Assembly (NCBI GenBank): GCA_965246925.1
Contig: OZ251994.1
Location: 3,100,001 to 3,164,000 of the forward strand
Direction of reading: 5' to 3'
DNA length: 64,000 bases
Source of the DNA: JANPPS01 sp965246925
GTDB lineage: Bacteria > Pseudomonadota > Alphaproteobacteria > Acetobacterales > Acetobacteraceae
Of the stretch, positions 18,206 to 26,312 are shown one piece after another. A program made the position numbers and the translations under genes. Positions within the stretch are counted from its first letter, which is position 1; every line of letters begins with the position of its first letter. The notes below the pieces were generated by a model. It was not told the DNA's origin, ran no database searches, and was given only the letters and a program-made list of their open reading frames with translations.

Positions 18206-18655
18206 TCAATACCGCTTGTAAGGCAAGAACTTACCCGACATCGTCATCCGCACCCGGTCGCCTTTTTGGTCCGGTTGCCGTTCCAGCGTCATGTCGAAGT
18301 CGATCGCGCTCATGATGCCGTCGCCGAACTCTTCGTGGATCATGTCCTTCCAGGTCGTGCCATATACCTGGATCAACTCGTAGAAGCGGTAGATCAGGGG
18401 GTCAGTCGGCACCGCCGTCGGTAGCGAGCCGCGGTAGGGGGCTTCGGTCAGCAGCGCGATTTCGTCTTCCGATAGGTCGAACAGCACGCCGGCCTTCTCG
18501 GCCGTCTCTTGTGTCATGCTCATCTGGCCCAGGCAGGCGGCCGCGGTCCAGACCGGGGCGTGACCCAACTTCCCCGCCACCTCGGCCCAGGTCCAGCCTT
18601 TCTTCTTCTTCAGGGCCCGGATCTTCAGGCCTAAACTCGTCTTTGCATCGTTCAC
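18206..18655 (-). CDS. cynS: Cyanate hydratase (cyanase)
   Basis: 149 residues. Decomposes cyanate with bicarbonate to ammonia and carbon dioxide. Catalytic residues are present with the correct spacing: Arg90 and Glu93 in PLIYRFYELIQVYG and Ser116 in GDGIMSAIDF, corresponding to R96, E99 and S122 of the E. coli enzyme. N-terminal half is helix-turn-helix-like, as in all cyanases. Start GTG 18655 has AGGAG eight bases upstream; a longer reading lacks support. No cynT or cynX neighbour. Divergent from mscL. Confidence 0.95.
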   Translation of the reverse strand: MNDAKTSLGLKIRALKKKKGWTWAEVAGKLGHAPVWTAAACLGQMSMTQETAEKAGVLFDLSEDEIALLTEAPYRGSLPTAVPTDPLIYRFYELIQVYGTTWKDMIHEEFGDGIMSAIDFDMTLERQPDQKGDRVRMTMSGKFLPYKRY

Positions 18656-18742
18656 CCTGTAATCTCCTCGTGTTGCAAAAATGAGCCTATGCACGTCCCC
18701 TGCATTCAGCTACGTGCCTCGCCATATCACGGAGATATGATA

Positions 18743-19192
18743 ATGGCACTACCTGTAAAAATGCCGGCCAAGCCAGGTTGGCTGACCGAGTTCCAAGCCT
18801 TCATTATGCGCGGCAACGTCGTGGACCTCGCGGTCGGCGTCATCATTGGTGCCGCGTTCTCGGCCATCGTCAACAGCCTGGTGAAGGATGTGCTGACCCC
18901 GGTCCTCGGGATCGCCGCCGGCGGCGTCGATTTCAGCAACCTGTTCATCACCCTGAAAGGACCGCACGAAGCCACGCTCGAGGCCGCGCAGAAGGCCGGC
19001 GCCGTCACCATGAACATCGGCCTGTTCCTCAACGCCGTCATCTCGTTCCTGATCGTCGCCTTCGTCATCTTCATGGTCGTCAAAGCCCTCAGCCGCTTCA
19101 TGAAGAAGGCCGAGGAGGCACCGGCCGCGCTCAGCACGACCGAGCAGACGCTGATCGAGATCCGCGACGTCCTGAAAGGCCAGCACGCCTAA
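18743..19192 (+). CDS. mscL: Large-conductance mechanosensitive channel
   Basis: 149 residues. Inner-membrane pentamer that releases solutes on hypo-osmotic shock. Two membrane helices: the pore helix NVVDLAVGVIIGAAFSAIV and MNIGLFLNAVISFLIVAFVI, plus the C-terminal helical bundle (ALSTTEQTLIEIRDVL). Start ATG 18743 is eight bases after GGAG; an ATG six bases earlier is too close to it. The alphaproteobacterial insertion between helices (PHEATLEAAQKAGA) is present. Confidence 0.95.
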   Translation: MALPVKMPAKPGWLTEFQAFIMRGNVVDLAVGVIIGAAFSAIVNSLVKDVLTPVLGIAAGGVDFSNLFITLKGPHEATLEAAQKAGAVTMNIGLFLNAVISFLIVAFVIFMVVKALSRFMKKAEEAPAALSTTEQTLIEIRDVLKGQHA

Positions 19193-19200
19193 CCAACAGG

Positions 19201-19226
19201 GGTGGGATGCGGACAAGCATTCCACC
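19201..19226. terminator. Hairpin between convergent mscL and aroK-aroB
   Basis: GGTGGGATGC, loop GGACAA, GCATTCCACC: a 10-bp stem with one G-U wobble pair, just after the mscL stop and ending on the aroK-aroB stop codon. No T tract follows on either strand, so termination strength is uncertain. Confidence 0.4.
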
Positions 19227-20926
19227 TACGCCTCCAGACCCTCGGCCCGTAACAGGTCCAGCACCGCCGCCTCCGGCACGTCGGAGGCGGTGAACGCCTC
19301 GCCGATCCCGCGCACCAGCACGAAATGCAGCGCGCCGTCGCGCATCTTCTTGTCCCGGCGCATCAGCTCCACGAGCCGCGCCGCGGACAGCCGGCGGTTC
19401 AGCATCGACGGCTCGCTCGGCAACCCCATCGCCCCCAAGTGCCGCGCGACCCGCTCCGCATCCACCGGGTCACAATGACCGAGCCGGGCCGACAGGCGGA
19501 AGGCGAGGCCGAGCCCGATCGCCACGGCCTCGCCATGCAGCAGCCCGCCGCCATAGCCGATCTCAGCCTCCAGCGCATGGCCGAACGTATGCCCGAGGTT
19601 CAGCAGCGCGCGCCCGCCGCTCGGGCGCTCCTCCCGCTCGTCATCCACCACCACCTGGGCCTTGAACGCGCAGGCGCGCATGACCGCTTCGGCCTGCAAA
19701 CCGCGGTCGCCGGCGGCGATGGCCGGGCCATGCGCCTCGCACCAGGCGAAGAACGCGGCGTCCCCAATCAGCCCGGCCTTGGCGATCTCGGCATACCCGG
19801 CGCGCAGCTCACGCAGCGGCAGCGTCCCCAGCACGCCGGTATCGGCCAGCACGAGGCGCGGCTGGTAGAACGCGCCGACCAGGTTCTTGCCATGCCGCGT
19901 GTTGATGCCGGTCTTGCCGCCGACGCTGCTATCGACCTGGCTCAGCAGCGTCGTCGGCAGCTGCACGAAGGGCAGGCCGCGCAGCGTGGTCGCGGCCGCG
20001 AATCCAGCAAGATCGCCGACGACGCCACCGCCCAGCGCCAGCACGGTGGTCCGCCGCTCGACCCTGGCGTCCAACAGCCCGTCCACCACGCGCTGATACC
20101 CCTCCATGCTCTTGCTGGCTTCGCCGGGCGGGATGATGATGGTGTGAAACTCGACCCCGGTCTCGGCCAAGCCGGCCTGCAGCGTTGCGAGATGCAGCCC
20201 GGCCACCGTCTCATCCGTTACGATCGCAACCCGCTTCTGCGGCAGCACGGGCGCCAGCAGCGCCCCGGCGCGGGCGAGCAGGTGCTCCCCCACCACGACA
20301 TCATAGGCGCCATGCTCCAGCGACACATGCAGCCGGCGCGGGCGGTTATAGCCCTCGAGCGCACGCAGCACTTTCGTCGTGGTGGCCTCCGGATGCTCGT
20401 CGCCGCAATCCACCACCACGTCGGCCTCGGCATAGACGGGATGCCGCCGCTGCATCAGGGCGCCCAGGATCTCGGACGCGTCGCCGCCGGCGAGCAGCGG
20501 GCGGTTGTTGCGCGTGGACACCCGGCGCACCAAGGTCGGCAGCTCGACCCGCAGCCAGACCGCCACGCCCTCGGCGCGAATCGTGGCGCGCGTCTCGGCG
20601 TCCATATACGCGCCGCCGCCGGTGGCCAGCACCAGCGGATCCCCGGCCAGCAACCGGCGGATGACCCGGCGCTCCCCATCGCGGAAATCCTTCTCGCCAT
20701 ACCGATCGAACAGTTCCGGAATGCTGCAACCCGCCGCCAGCTCGATCTCGGCGTCTGCGTCCCGGAAACTGAGGCCCAGCCGGGCGGCGATGCGGCGCCC
20801 GATGCTGGTCTTGCCCGCGCCCATCAACCCAACCAACACGATGCTGCGCCCCGCGATGCTGGAGGGCAGCGGCGGCTGCGGCGCGGCGCCGGCGAGCGTG
20901 GACAGAAGCGGTAGGTTGCGTGTCAT
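19226..20926 (-). CDS. Bifunctional shikimate kinase / 3-dehydroquinate synthase
   Basis: 566 residues fusing two shikimate-pathway enzymes. Residues about 27-190 are AroK: P-loop VLVGLMGAGKTSIG, DADAEIE and GGGAYMD, with the LID region RNNRPLL. Residues about 205-566 are AroB: GGGVVGDLAGFAAATTLRG, PTTLLSQVDSSVGGKTGIN, and the metal ligands in LNLGHTFGHALE and LHGEAVAIGL. The two enzymes catalyse non-consecutive steps (steps 2 and 5), so fusion serves co-expression rather than simple channelling. Start ATG 20926 (MTRNLPLL) begins shortly before the AroK fold. Each half looks complete and catalytically intact. Confidence 0.94.
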   Translation of the reverse strand: MTRNLPLLSTLAGAAPQPPLPSSIAGRSIVLVGLMGAGKTSIGRRIAARLGLSFRDADAEIELAAGCSIPELFDRYGEKDFRDGERRVIRRLLAGDPLVLATGGGAYMDAETRATIRAEGVAVWLRVELPTLVRRVSTRNNRPLLAGGDASEILGALMQRRHPVYAEADVVVDCGDEHPEATTTKVLRALEGYNRPRRLHVSLEHGAYDVVVGEHLLARAGALLAPVLPQKRVAIVTDETVAGLHLATLQAGLAETGVEFHTIIIPPGEASKSMEGYQRVVDGLLDARVERRTTVLALGGGVVGDLAGFAAATTLRGLPFVQLPTTLLSQVDSSVGGKTGINTRHGKNLVGAFYQPRLVLADTGVLGTLPLRELRAGYAEIAKAGLIGDAAFFAWCEAHGPAIAAGDRGLQAEAVMRACAFKAQVVVDDEREERPSGGRALLNLGHTFGHALEAEIGYGGGLLHGEAVAIGLGLAFRLSARLGHCDPVDAERVARHLGAMGLPSEPSMLNRRLSAARLVELMRRDKKMRDGALHFVLVRGIGEAFTASDVPEAAVLDLLRAEGLEA

Positions 20927-21004
20927 GGTGCCGAACGCTAGCACACGCTCCACCACGTCGGCCAAGGAGCGGCTGCCGGGCACGGGGCCGAGGGGCGGAG
21001 TTCG

Positions 21005-21148
21005 ATGGGTCGTTTGTTGCTGCTGATCCTTGGGGTGGCCGCCGTCGTGGTGCTGGTGGGCATGGTGGTCCTGGGCGCCTTTCCGCCGGGTCCCCGAACT
21101 GAGCAGGTGCAGCGCGTGCTGCCGAATGACCGGTTTCAGCCGCGATAG
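21005..21148 (+). CDS. 47-residue single-pass membrane protein
   Basis: Begins MGRLLLLILGVAAVVVLVGM, one membrane helix, then GAFPPGPRTEQVQRVLPNDRF. The PNDRF tail and the position between a divergent aroK and xerD look like a conserved alphaproteobacterial small protein, which I know only as hypothetical. Stop at 21146-21148 lies four bases before xerD ATG 21153, so they are probably co-transcribed. No partner is evident. Confidence 0.65.
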   Translation: MGRLLLLILGVAAVVVLVGMVVLGAFPPGPRTEQVQRVLPNDRFQPR

Positions 21149-21152
21149 TGCC

Positions 21153-22061
21153 ATGGACAAGCACGTCGAGGCGTTCCTTGAGATGCTGGCAGCCGAGCGC
21201 GGGGCGGCGCGCAACACTTTGCTGGCCTACCGCGCCGACCTCGACGCCTTCGCCGCATTCGCGGCAAACCGGGGCCAGCGCCCGGCGGAAGCGACGGCCG
21301 AATCGGTCACTGCATACATCCGCGGACTGGATAGCGAACTCTCCGCCCGCACCGCCGCCCGCCGGCTCTCTTCCTTGCGGGGCTTCCACCGCTTTCTGAT
21401 GCTGGAAGGCGTGCGCGCCGACGATCCCTGCGCCCTAGTGGACTCCCCGCGCCTGCCGGCCTCGTTGCCGCGTAACTTGACGGAGGCCGAGGTGGACTCT
21501 CTGCTGGACGCTGCGTCCGCCCGCGCGGGCCTGACCGGTCTCACCGCCCGGGCCGCGCTGGACATCCTCTATTCGGCCGGGCTTCGCGTATCGGAGCTGT
21601 TAGGCCTGCCGCAGGTCCGGCTGGCGGAAACGCTGATCGTGCGCGGCAAAGGCGGGCGGGAGCGGATGGTGCTGCTAAGTCAGGCAGCGCGGGGGAGTGC
21701 TGCGGCGCTGATGCAGGCGACCGGGCCCGGCCGCTGGCTGTTCCCGGGGCGCAACCCGAAGCAGGCCATGACCCGGCAGGGCTTCGGCCTCATGCTGAAG
21801 CACGTGGCGCTGGACGCAGGGCTCGACCCGGCGCGCGTCAGCCCGCACGTGCTGCGGCACAGCTTCGCCAGCCACATGCTGGCGCATGGCGCCGACCTAC
21901 GCTCGCTACAGATGCTGCTCGGTCACGCCGATATCGCGACCACGCAGATCTATACCCACGTGCTGGCCGAGCGCCTGCGGGAGCTCGTGACGCTGCATCA
22001 CCCGCTTTCGAAGGCGGGATCAAAGCCGGGGCCGCTTTCCAACCGCACGCCCCCCGGCTAA
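21153..22061 (+). CDS. xerD: Site-specific tyrosine recombinase XerD
   Basis: 302 residues. With XerC it resolves chromosome dimers at dif during division. N-terminal SAM-like DNA-binding domain (FLEMLAAERGAARNTLLAYR) and C-terminal catalytic domain with Arg in SAGLRVSELLGL, Lys in RGKGGRERMVLL, the HVLRHSFASHML His-Arg box, LGHADIATTQIYTHV and the nucleophile Tyr. Start ATG 21153 just after the small membrane gene. Followed by accA, a common order. This is the chromosomal housekeeping recombinase, not an integron or phage integrase. Confidence 0.93.
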   Translation: MDKHVEAFLEMLAAERGAARNTLLAYRADLDAFAAFAANRGQRPAEATAESVTAYIRGLDSELSARTAARRLSSLRGFHRFLMLEGVRADDPCALVDSPRLPASLPRNLTEAEVDSLLDAASARAGLTGLTARAALDILYSAGLRVSELLGLPQVRLAETLIVRGKGGRERMVLLSQAARGSAAALMQATGPGRWLFPGRNPKQAMTRQGFGLMLKHVALDAGLDPARVSPHVLRHSFASHMLAHGADLRSLQMLLGHADIATTQIYTHVLAERLRELVTLHHPLSKAGSKPGPLSNRTPPG

Positions 22062-22071
22062 GCCCGGCGCC

Positions 22072-23037
22072 ATGCGTCATTTCCTGGACTTCGAAAAGCC
22101 GGTCGCCGAACTCGAGATCAAGATCGAGGAGCTGCGCGCCATGCCGCCGTCCGACGAGGGCGGGGTCGATATCGCGGACGAGGTGGAGCAGCTGGAGGCG
22201 AAGGTCCAGACCCAGCTGAGCCTCACCTTCGCCAAGCTGACGCCGTGGCAGAAGGCGCAAGTGGCCCGCCATCCCGATCGCCCGCATGCGCTGGATTATA
22301 TCGCCGGGCTCATCACCGAATATACGCCGCTGGCCGGCGACCGGGCATTCGCGGATGACGCGGCGGTGGTGGGCGGCCTGGGCCGGTTCCGTGACCAGCC
22401 GGTCATGGTGCTGGGCACCGAGCGCGGCGCCGACACTGAAAGCCGCCTCAAGCACAATTTCGGCATGGCCCGGCCCGAGGGCTACCGCAAGGCCCGCCGC
22501 TTGATCGAGCTCGCCGGACGCTTTCGCCTGCCGTTGCTGACCTTCGTCGACACCGCCGGCGCCTTTCCCGGGATCGACGCGGAGGCGCGCGGCCAGGCCG
22601 AGGCGATCGCCCGCTCGATTGAAGCCTGCCTCGCCGCCCCGGTACCGGTGATCGCCACGGTCATCGGAGAAGGCGGCTCCGGCGGCGCCATTGCCCTGGC
22701 CGCCGGAGATCGCGTGCTGATGCTCGAGCACGCGATCTACTCGGTCATTTCCCCCGAAGGCTGCGCCAGCATTCTGTGGCGGGACGCCGCCCAGGCCAGC
22801 GTAGCCGCCGAAGCCCTCCGCCTCACGGCCGCCGATCTGCTGAGCCTACATCTCGTGGACACCATCATTCCTGAACCTCTGGGCGGCGCCCACCGCGCCC
22901 CAGCCGAGGCCATCACGGCCGTGGGCGACGCCATCTGGTCCACCCTAGAACCCCTCCTGCACCTAGCCCCCGCCCTGCTGCAATCCCGCCGGCGCGAAAA
23001 ATTCCTCGCTATGGGCCGCGACCCCCTACCGTCATGA
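22072..23037 (+). CDS. accA: Acetyl-CoA carboxylase carboxyltransferase subunit alpha
   Basis: 321 residues. Transfers the carboxyl group from biotin to acetyl-CoA, making malonyl-CoA for fatty acid synthesis; works with AccD. Marks: N-terminal FLDFEKPVAELEIKIEELR coiled region, PEGYRKARRLIELAGRF, FVDTAGAFPGIDAEARGQ, GEGGSGGAIALAAGDRVLML and ISPEGCASILWRD. Ten bases after xerD. Complete length. Confidence 0.97.
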   Translation: MRHFLDFEKPVAELEIKIEELRAMPPSDEGGVDIADEVEQLEAKVQTQLSLTFAKLTPWQKAQVARHPDRPHALDYIAGLITEYTPLAGDRAFADDAAVVGGLGRFRDQPVMVLGTERGADTESRLKHNFGMARPEGYRKARRLIELAGRFRLPLLTFVDTAGAFPGIDAEARGQAEAIARSIEACLAAPVPVIATVIGEGGSGGAIALAAGDRVLMLEHAIYSVISPEGCASILWRDAAQASVAAEALRLTAADLLSLHLVDTIIPEPLGGAHRAPAEAITAVGDAIWSTLEPLLHLAPALLQSRRREKFLAMGRDPLPS

Positions 23038-23178
23038 CCTCCTCTCCGGAGTCCTGAGTCTGTTCGAGGACGCACACCCAAGCCTCCCGTCAGTCCCAAG
23101 CCCGTCGAAGGACGGTAGGACGAGCCCGTTTCTTCGCCAGGACAGCAAAATGCATGTGGCTCCAGCCCACCACGACCC

Positions 23179-23193
23179 TTAAGCTTTGCTTAA
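23179..23193. promoter_or_regulatory. CtrA-like binding site upstream of the GGDEF-EAL gene
   Basis: TTAAGCTTTGCTTAA is TTAA-N7-TTAA, the gapped site of the alphaproteobacterial cell-cycle regulator CtrA (consensus TTAA-N7-TTAAC; here the last base is A). It is also an inverted repeat TTAAGC-TTT-GCTTAA. It lies 45 bases before the GTG start of the c-di-GMP protein. No CtrA gene is in the window. Confidence 0.5.
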
Positions 23194-23238
23194 AGGTTTA
23201 CCGATACCCTGGCGCTGTCCACGCCAAGGGTCCGCCAC

Positions 23239-25320
23239 GTGCCAGCTTATGCAGTCCCGCTCCTGTCCCAGGCCTACCCGGAGCTAAGCGTCGCTCTGGC
23301 CCGGCTGCGCCGTAACGGTCCACGGCTGCGCCGGACGGTCGACCGGCTGCCGGTCAACCCGTATGTGCAATGGCTGTTCTGGGGTTTAACGCTTGGATTG
23401 CTGCTCTGGTTCGGCTGGTCGGGCGCGGCCACCAGGGCGGAGCTGCGCGCGGCAACCAGCCGTGCGGTGCGGGTCGCCGAAATGCGGAGCAGCTTCACGT
23501 ACCTGAACGAAACGCTGACGATGTCCACTCGGCTCGCCGTCGCCACCGGAGACCCGGCTTGGGTCGCCCGTTACGACGAAACGTTGCCCCGCCTCGATGC
23601 CCTTATTCAAGAAGCCGAGGCGCTGGCCACGCCCGAAGTGCGCACCGCCTTGCGGGCCACGACGGGCGAGTCAAGTCAGGGGCTCGCCGGCATGTCACAG
23701 GCAGCGTTCAACCTCTCGGCCGCCGGCGACCGCCCGGCGGCGGCGGCCCTGCTGAACGGGCCGGAGTTCGATTACCTCGAATCGGTCTATGCTTCCGGAA
23801 TCGCCAAGTTCGGCGAGGACCTGGCCATGCTAGCGGCGCAAAGCACTCAAAACCTCGACCGGCGGGCCTGGACGGAGGCAGCCACCCTGGGGGTCGGCGC
23901 CATGCTCCTGTTGGCCGCGGGTGTGAGCCAGCGCGGCCGAACCCGCCTCGCCGCTGCGCTCGCACATACCGAGCTGATCGCCCGCACCGATCCGCTGACC
24001 GACCTGCCCAATCGCCGCCGCCTGAACGAGGCGCTCCACACCGCCCTCACCGCAGAGCGGCCAACGGATGGCTTGGCCCTGCTCGCCATCGACCTCGACC
24101 GCTTCAAGGCCGTGAACGACGCATACGGGCACAAAATCGGCGACCGGCTGCTGCAACTTGCAGCGGCGCGCCTGAAGCAAGCCGCCCGGTCGACCGATAT
24201 GGTGGCCCGGGTCGGCGAGGATGAATTCACGATCCTGGTCCGCTTCGAACGCCAGCCTGACCCGGCCATGTGGACCGAGCAAGCGGCCGACATCGCCGGA
24301 CGGGTGATCGCCGTCCTGAGCCAACCGTTCGAGCTTGGGCCCTATATCACGCCACAGCTGAGTGCCAGCGTCGGCGTCGTCGTCCGAGCAGGATCGGACG
24401 GCACGATCGATGAAGTCCTTCTGCAAGCCGATGCAGCTTTGATCCGGGCCAAACAAGCCGGTCGTGGCTGCTTCCGCTTCTCCGAACAAGGCATGGACCT
24501 GCAAATCAAAGCACAGGCTCTCCTGGGAAGCGATCTGCGCCAAGCCATTCGCAAGGCACAGATCGAGCCCTACTTTCAGCCGCTCGTCTGCCTGCTCACC
24601 GGGAAGCTGACCGGGTTCGAGATGCTGGCCCGCTGGCGCCATCCCACACGCGGCTTCGTCTCGCCTGCCGAGTTCATACCGATGTCCGAGACGGCCGGCT
24701 TGATCGGTGACCTGACAGAGACGCTCCTACGGCAGGCCTGCTACGTAGCGAGGGACTGGCCAGCGACGCTCATGCTCGCCTGCAATATCTCGCCGCTACA
24801 GCTGCGCAGCGGCAGCTTGGCCCGGATGATCGCCTCCGTGTTGCGGGAAACCGGAATGCCCGGTAGCCGCCTCGAACTCGAGATTACCGAGAGCGCCCTT
24901 CTGGAAGACATCGGCTCCGCCCGCACCGTGCTGACCGAACTGAAGGGGATGGGGATGACCCTCGCGCTCGATGATTTCGGCACCGGCTACTCCAGCCTGC
25001 GCCACCTCCAGGCGCTCCCATTCGACAAGCTCAAGATCGACGCCGGATTCGTCGGTGCCATGACCAAGGATCCAGAAAGCCGTAAGATCGTGGCGGCCGT
25101 CATCGGCCTCGGCCGCAGCCTCGGCCTGCACACCGTGGCCGAAGGTGTCGAGGACGCCGAGACCGCCCGGCTCATCACCGCCCTAGGCGGTGACATCGGC
25201 CAGGGCTGGTTCTACGGACGGCCCACCCCTCACGCGGCAGCCACCGCCCTGGTAGAGCAATCCGGCAAACAAAATCTGGAGTTCCTCCAACCCGCTTGCG
25301 AAGCAGCCGGACTTATCTGA
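23239..25320 (+). CDS. Membrane GGDEF-EAL protein (cyclic di-GMP turnover)
   Basis: 693 residues. Two membrane helices (about 46-62 and 215-232) bracket a periplasmic helical sensor region. The GGDEF domain (about 245-410) carries DPLTDLPNRRR and the active-site motif GEDEF, a permitted variant of GGDEF. The EAL domain (about 430-680) has EML in place of EAL (GFEMLARWRHP), while the metal-binding ELEITES and the DD motif LALDDFGTGYSSL are intact, so phosphodiesterase activity is likely and cyclase activity possible. A CtrA-like site lies 45 bases upstream. GTG start; the N-terminal extent before the first helix is uncertain. Confidence 0.9.
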   Translation: MPAYAVPLLSQAYPELSVALARLRRNGPRLRRTVDRLPVNPYVQWLFWGLTLGLLLWFGWSGAATRAELRAATSRAVRVAEMRSSFTYLNETLTMSTRLAVATGDPAWVARYDETLPRLDALIQEAEALATPEVRTALRATTGESSQGLAGMSQAAFNLSAAGDRPAAAALLNGPEFDYLESVYASGIAKFGEDLAMLAAQSTQNLDRRAWTEAATLGVGAMLLLAAGVSQRGRTRLAAALAHTELIARTDPLTDLPNRRRLNEALHTALTAERPTDGLALLAIDLDRFKAVNDAYGHKIGDRLLQLAAARLKQAARSTDMVARVGEDEFTILVRFERQPDPAMWTEQAADIAGRVIAVLSQPFELGPYITPQLSASVGVVVRAGSDGTIDEVLLQADAALIRAKQAGRGCFRFSEQGMDLQIKAQALLGSDLRQAIRKAQIEPYFQPLVCLLTGKLTGFEMLARWRHPTRGFVSPAEFIPMSETAGLIGDLTETLLRQACYVARDWPATLMLACNISPLQLRSGSLARMIASVLRETGMPGSRLELEITESALLEDIGSARTVLTELKGMGMTLALDDFGTGYSSLRHLQALPFDKLKIDAGFVGAMTKDPESRKIVAAVIGLGRSLGLHTVAEGVEDAETARLITALGGDIGQGWFYGRPTPHAAATALVEQSGKQNLEFLQPACEAAGLI

Positions 25321-25339
25321 CCGGGGCGTGCTAAGACGC

Positions 25340-26266
25340 ATGTCCATGAACCTTCGCATCATCACGACGGGCCTACGTTTCCCTGAAGGGCCCATCGCTA
25401 TGCCGGACGGCTCGGTCTTGCTGGTCGAGATTGAGCGCCGCACCCTGCTCCGCGTGCAGCCAGATGGCACTCAAAACGTGGTCGCCCGCTTCTCCGGCGG
25501 CCCGAATGGCGCCGCGATCGGCCCCGACGGGCGCTGCTACATTTGCAACAATGGCGGCTTCAAATGGACAGATGATGAGCACGGCCTTCGCCCTATCATG
25601 CAAGCCGATGACTACAGCGGCGGACGGATCGAGCGTGTGGACCTCACGAACGGCGCCATTGAAACCCTGTATACCAACAGCGATCAAGCCCCCCTACGCG
25701 GCCCCAACGACCTCGTATTCGACCGGCACGGCGGCTTCTACTTCACGGATCTCGGCAAGGCCCGCCCCCGCGAAACCGACCGCGGCGCCGTCTGCTACGC
25801 CCGTGCGGACGGTACGCTGATCCGCGAGATCGCCTTTCCCATGATTACGGCCAACGGCGTCGGCCTCTCGCCAGACCACAACACCCTCTACGTCACCGAA
25901 ACCGAACCCGCCCGCCTCTGGGCCTTCGACCTCGACGGACCCGGCCTCATTCGGCGTCAGCCCTGGCCATCCCCTAACGGCGGACGACTCGTCACCGGCA
26001 GCCTGAACTACCAACGCTTCGACTCCCTGGCAGTGGACGCCGCCGGCAACATCTGCGTCGGCACCCTGGTGCACGGCGGCATTACCATCATCGCCCCCGA
26101 TGGCTCATCGATACGCCATGTTCCCATGCCCGAACGCTGGGCCACTAACATCTGCTTCGGCGGCCCAGACCTCCGCACCGCCTACATAACTTTATCCTCC
26201 ACCGGCCAGCTCGCCGCCTGCGACTGGGAACACCCCGGTACCCCTTTAGCCTACTTGAATGACTAA
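25340..26266 (+). CDS. SMP-30/gluconolactonase-like protein
   Basis: 308 residues from ATG 25340 (GTG 25328 and ATG 25346 are alternatives; no clear ribosome-binding site). A six-bladed beta-propeller of the SMP-30/gluconolaconase/LRE family: FPEGPIAMPDGS, the metal-site Glu early, GPNDLVFDRHGGFYFTD, ANGVGLSPDHNTLYVTET and the Asp in RFDSLAVDAAGNI. Likely hydrolyses a sugar or other lactone in the cytoplasm; no signal peptide. Substrate not deducible. Twenty bases after the GGDEF-EAL stop. Confidence 0.85.
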   Translation: MSMNLRIITTGLRFPEGPIAMPDGSVLLVEIERRTLLRVQPDGTQNVVARFSGGPNGAAIGPDGRCYICNNGGFKWTDDEHGLRPIMQADDYSGGRIERVDLTNGAIETLYTNSDQAPLRGPNDLVFDRHGGFYFTDLGKARPRETDRGAVCYARADGTLIREIAFPMITANGVGLSPDHNTLYVTETEPARLWAFDLDGPGLIRRQPWPSPNGGRLVTGSLNYQRFDSLAVDAAGNICVGTLVHGGITIIAPDGSSIRHVPMPERWATNICFGGPDLRTAYITLSSTGQLAACDWEHPGTPLAYLND

Positions 26267-26279
26267 ACTCTCCCGTAAC

Positions 26280-26296
26280 GCAGGCTTTTAGCCTGC
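26280..26296. terminator. GCAGGC hairpin between convergent genes
   Basis: GCAGGC-TTTTA-GCCTGC lies between the SMP-30 gene and the M20 gene, which converge. No T tract follows. The same arm sequence occurs at 44-58 and 156-169, so this may be a dispersed intergenic element rather than a dedicated terminator. Confidence 0.35.
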
Positions 26297-26312
26297 CCAC
26301 CACCAGCCCGCC

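Noticed and set aside
19325..20914. 529-codon plus-strand frame opposite aroK-aroB
   Set aside because: Antisense shadow; Ala/Arg/Gln-rich with no motif, while the minus strand encodes intact AroK and AroB domains.
21153..22061. XerD as a mobile-element integrase
   Set aside because: It sits in the conserved aroK / xerD-accA order and is of housekeeping length and motif.
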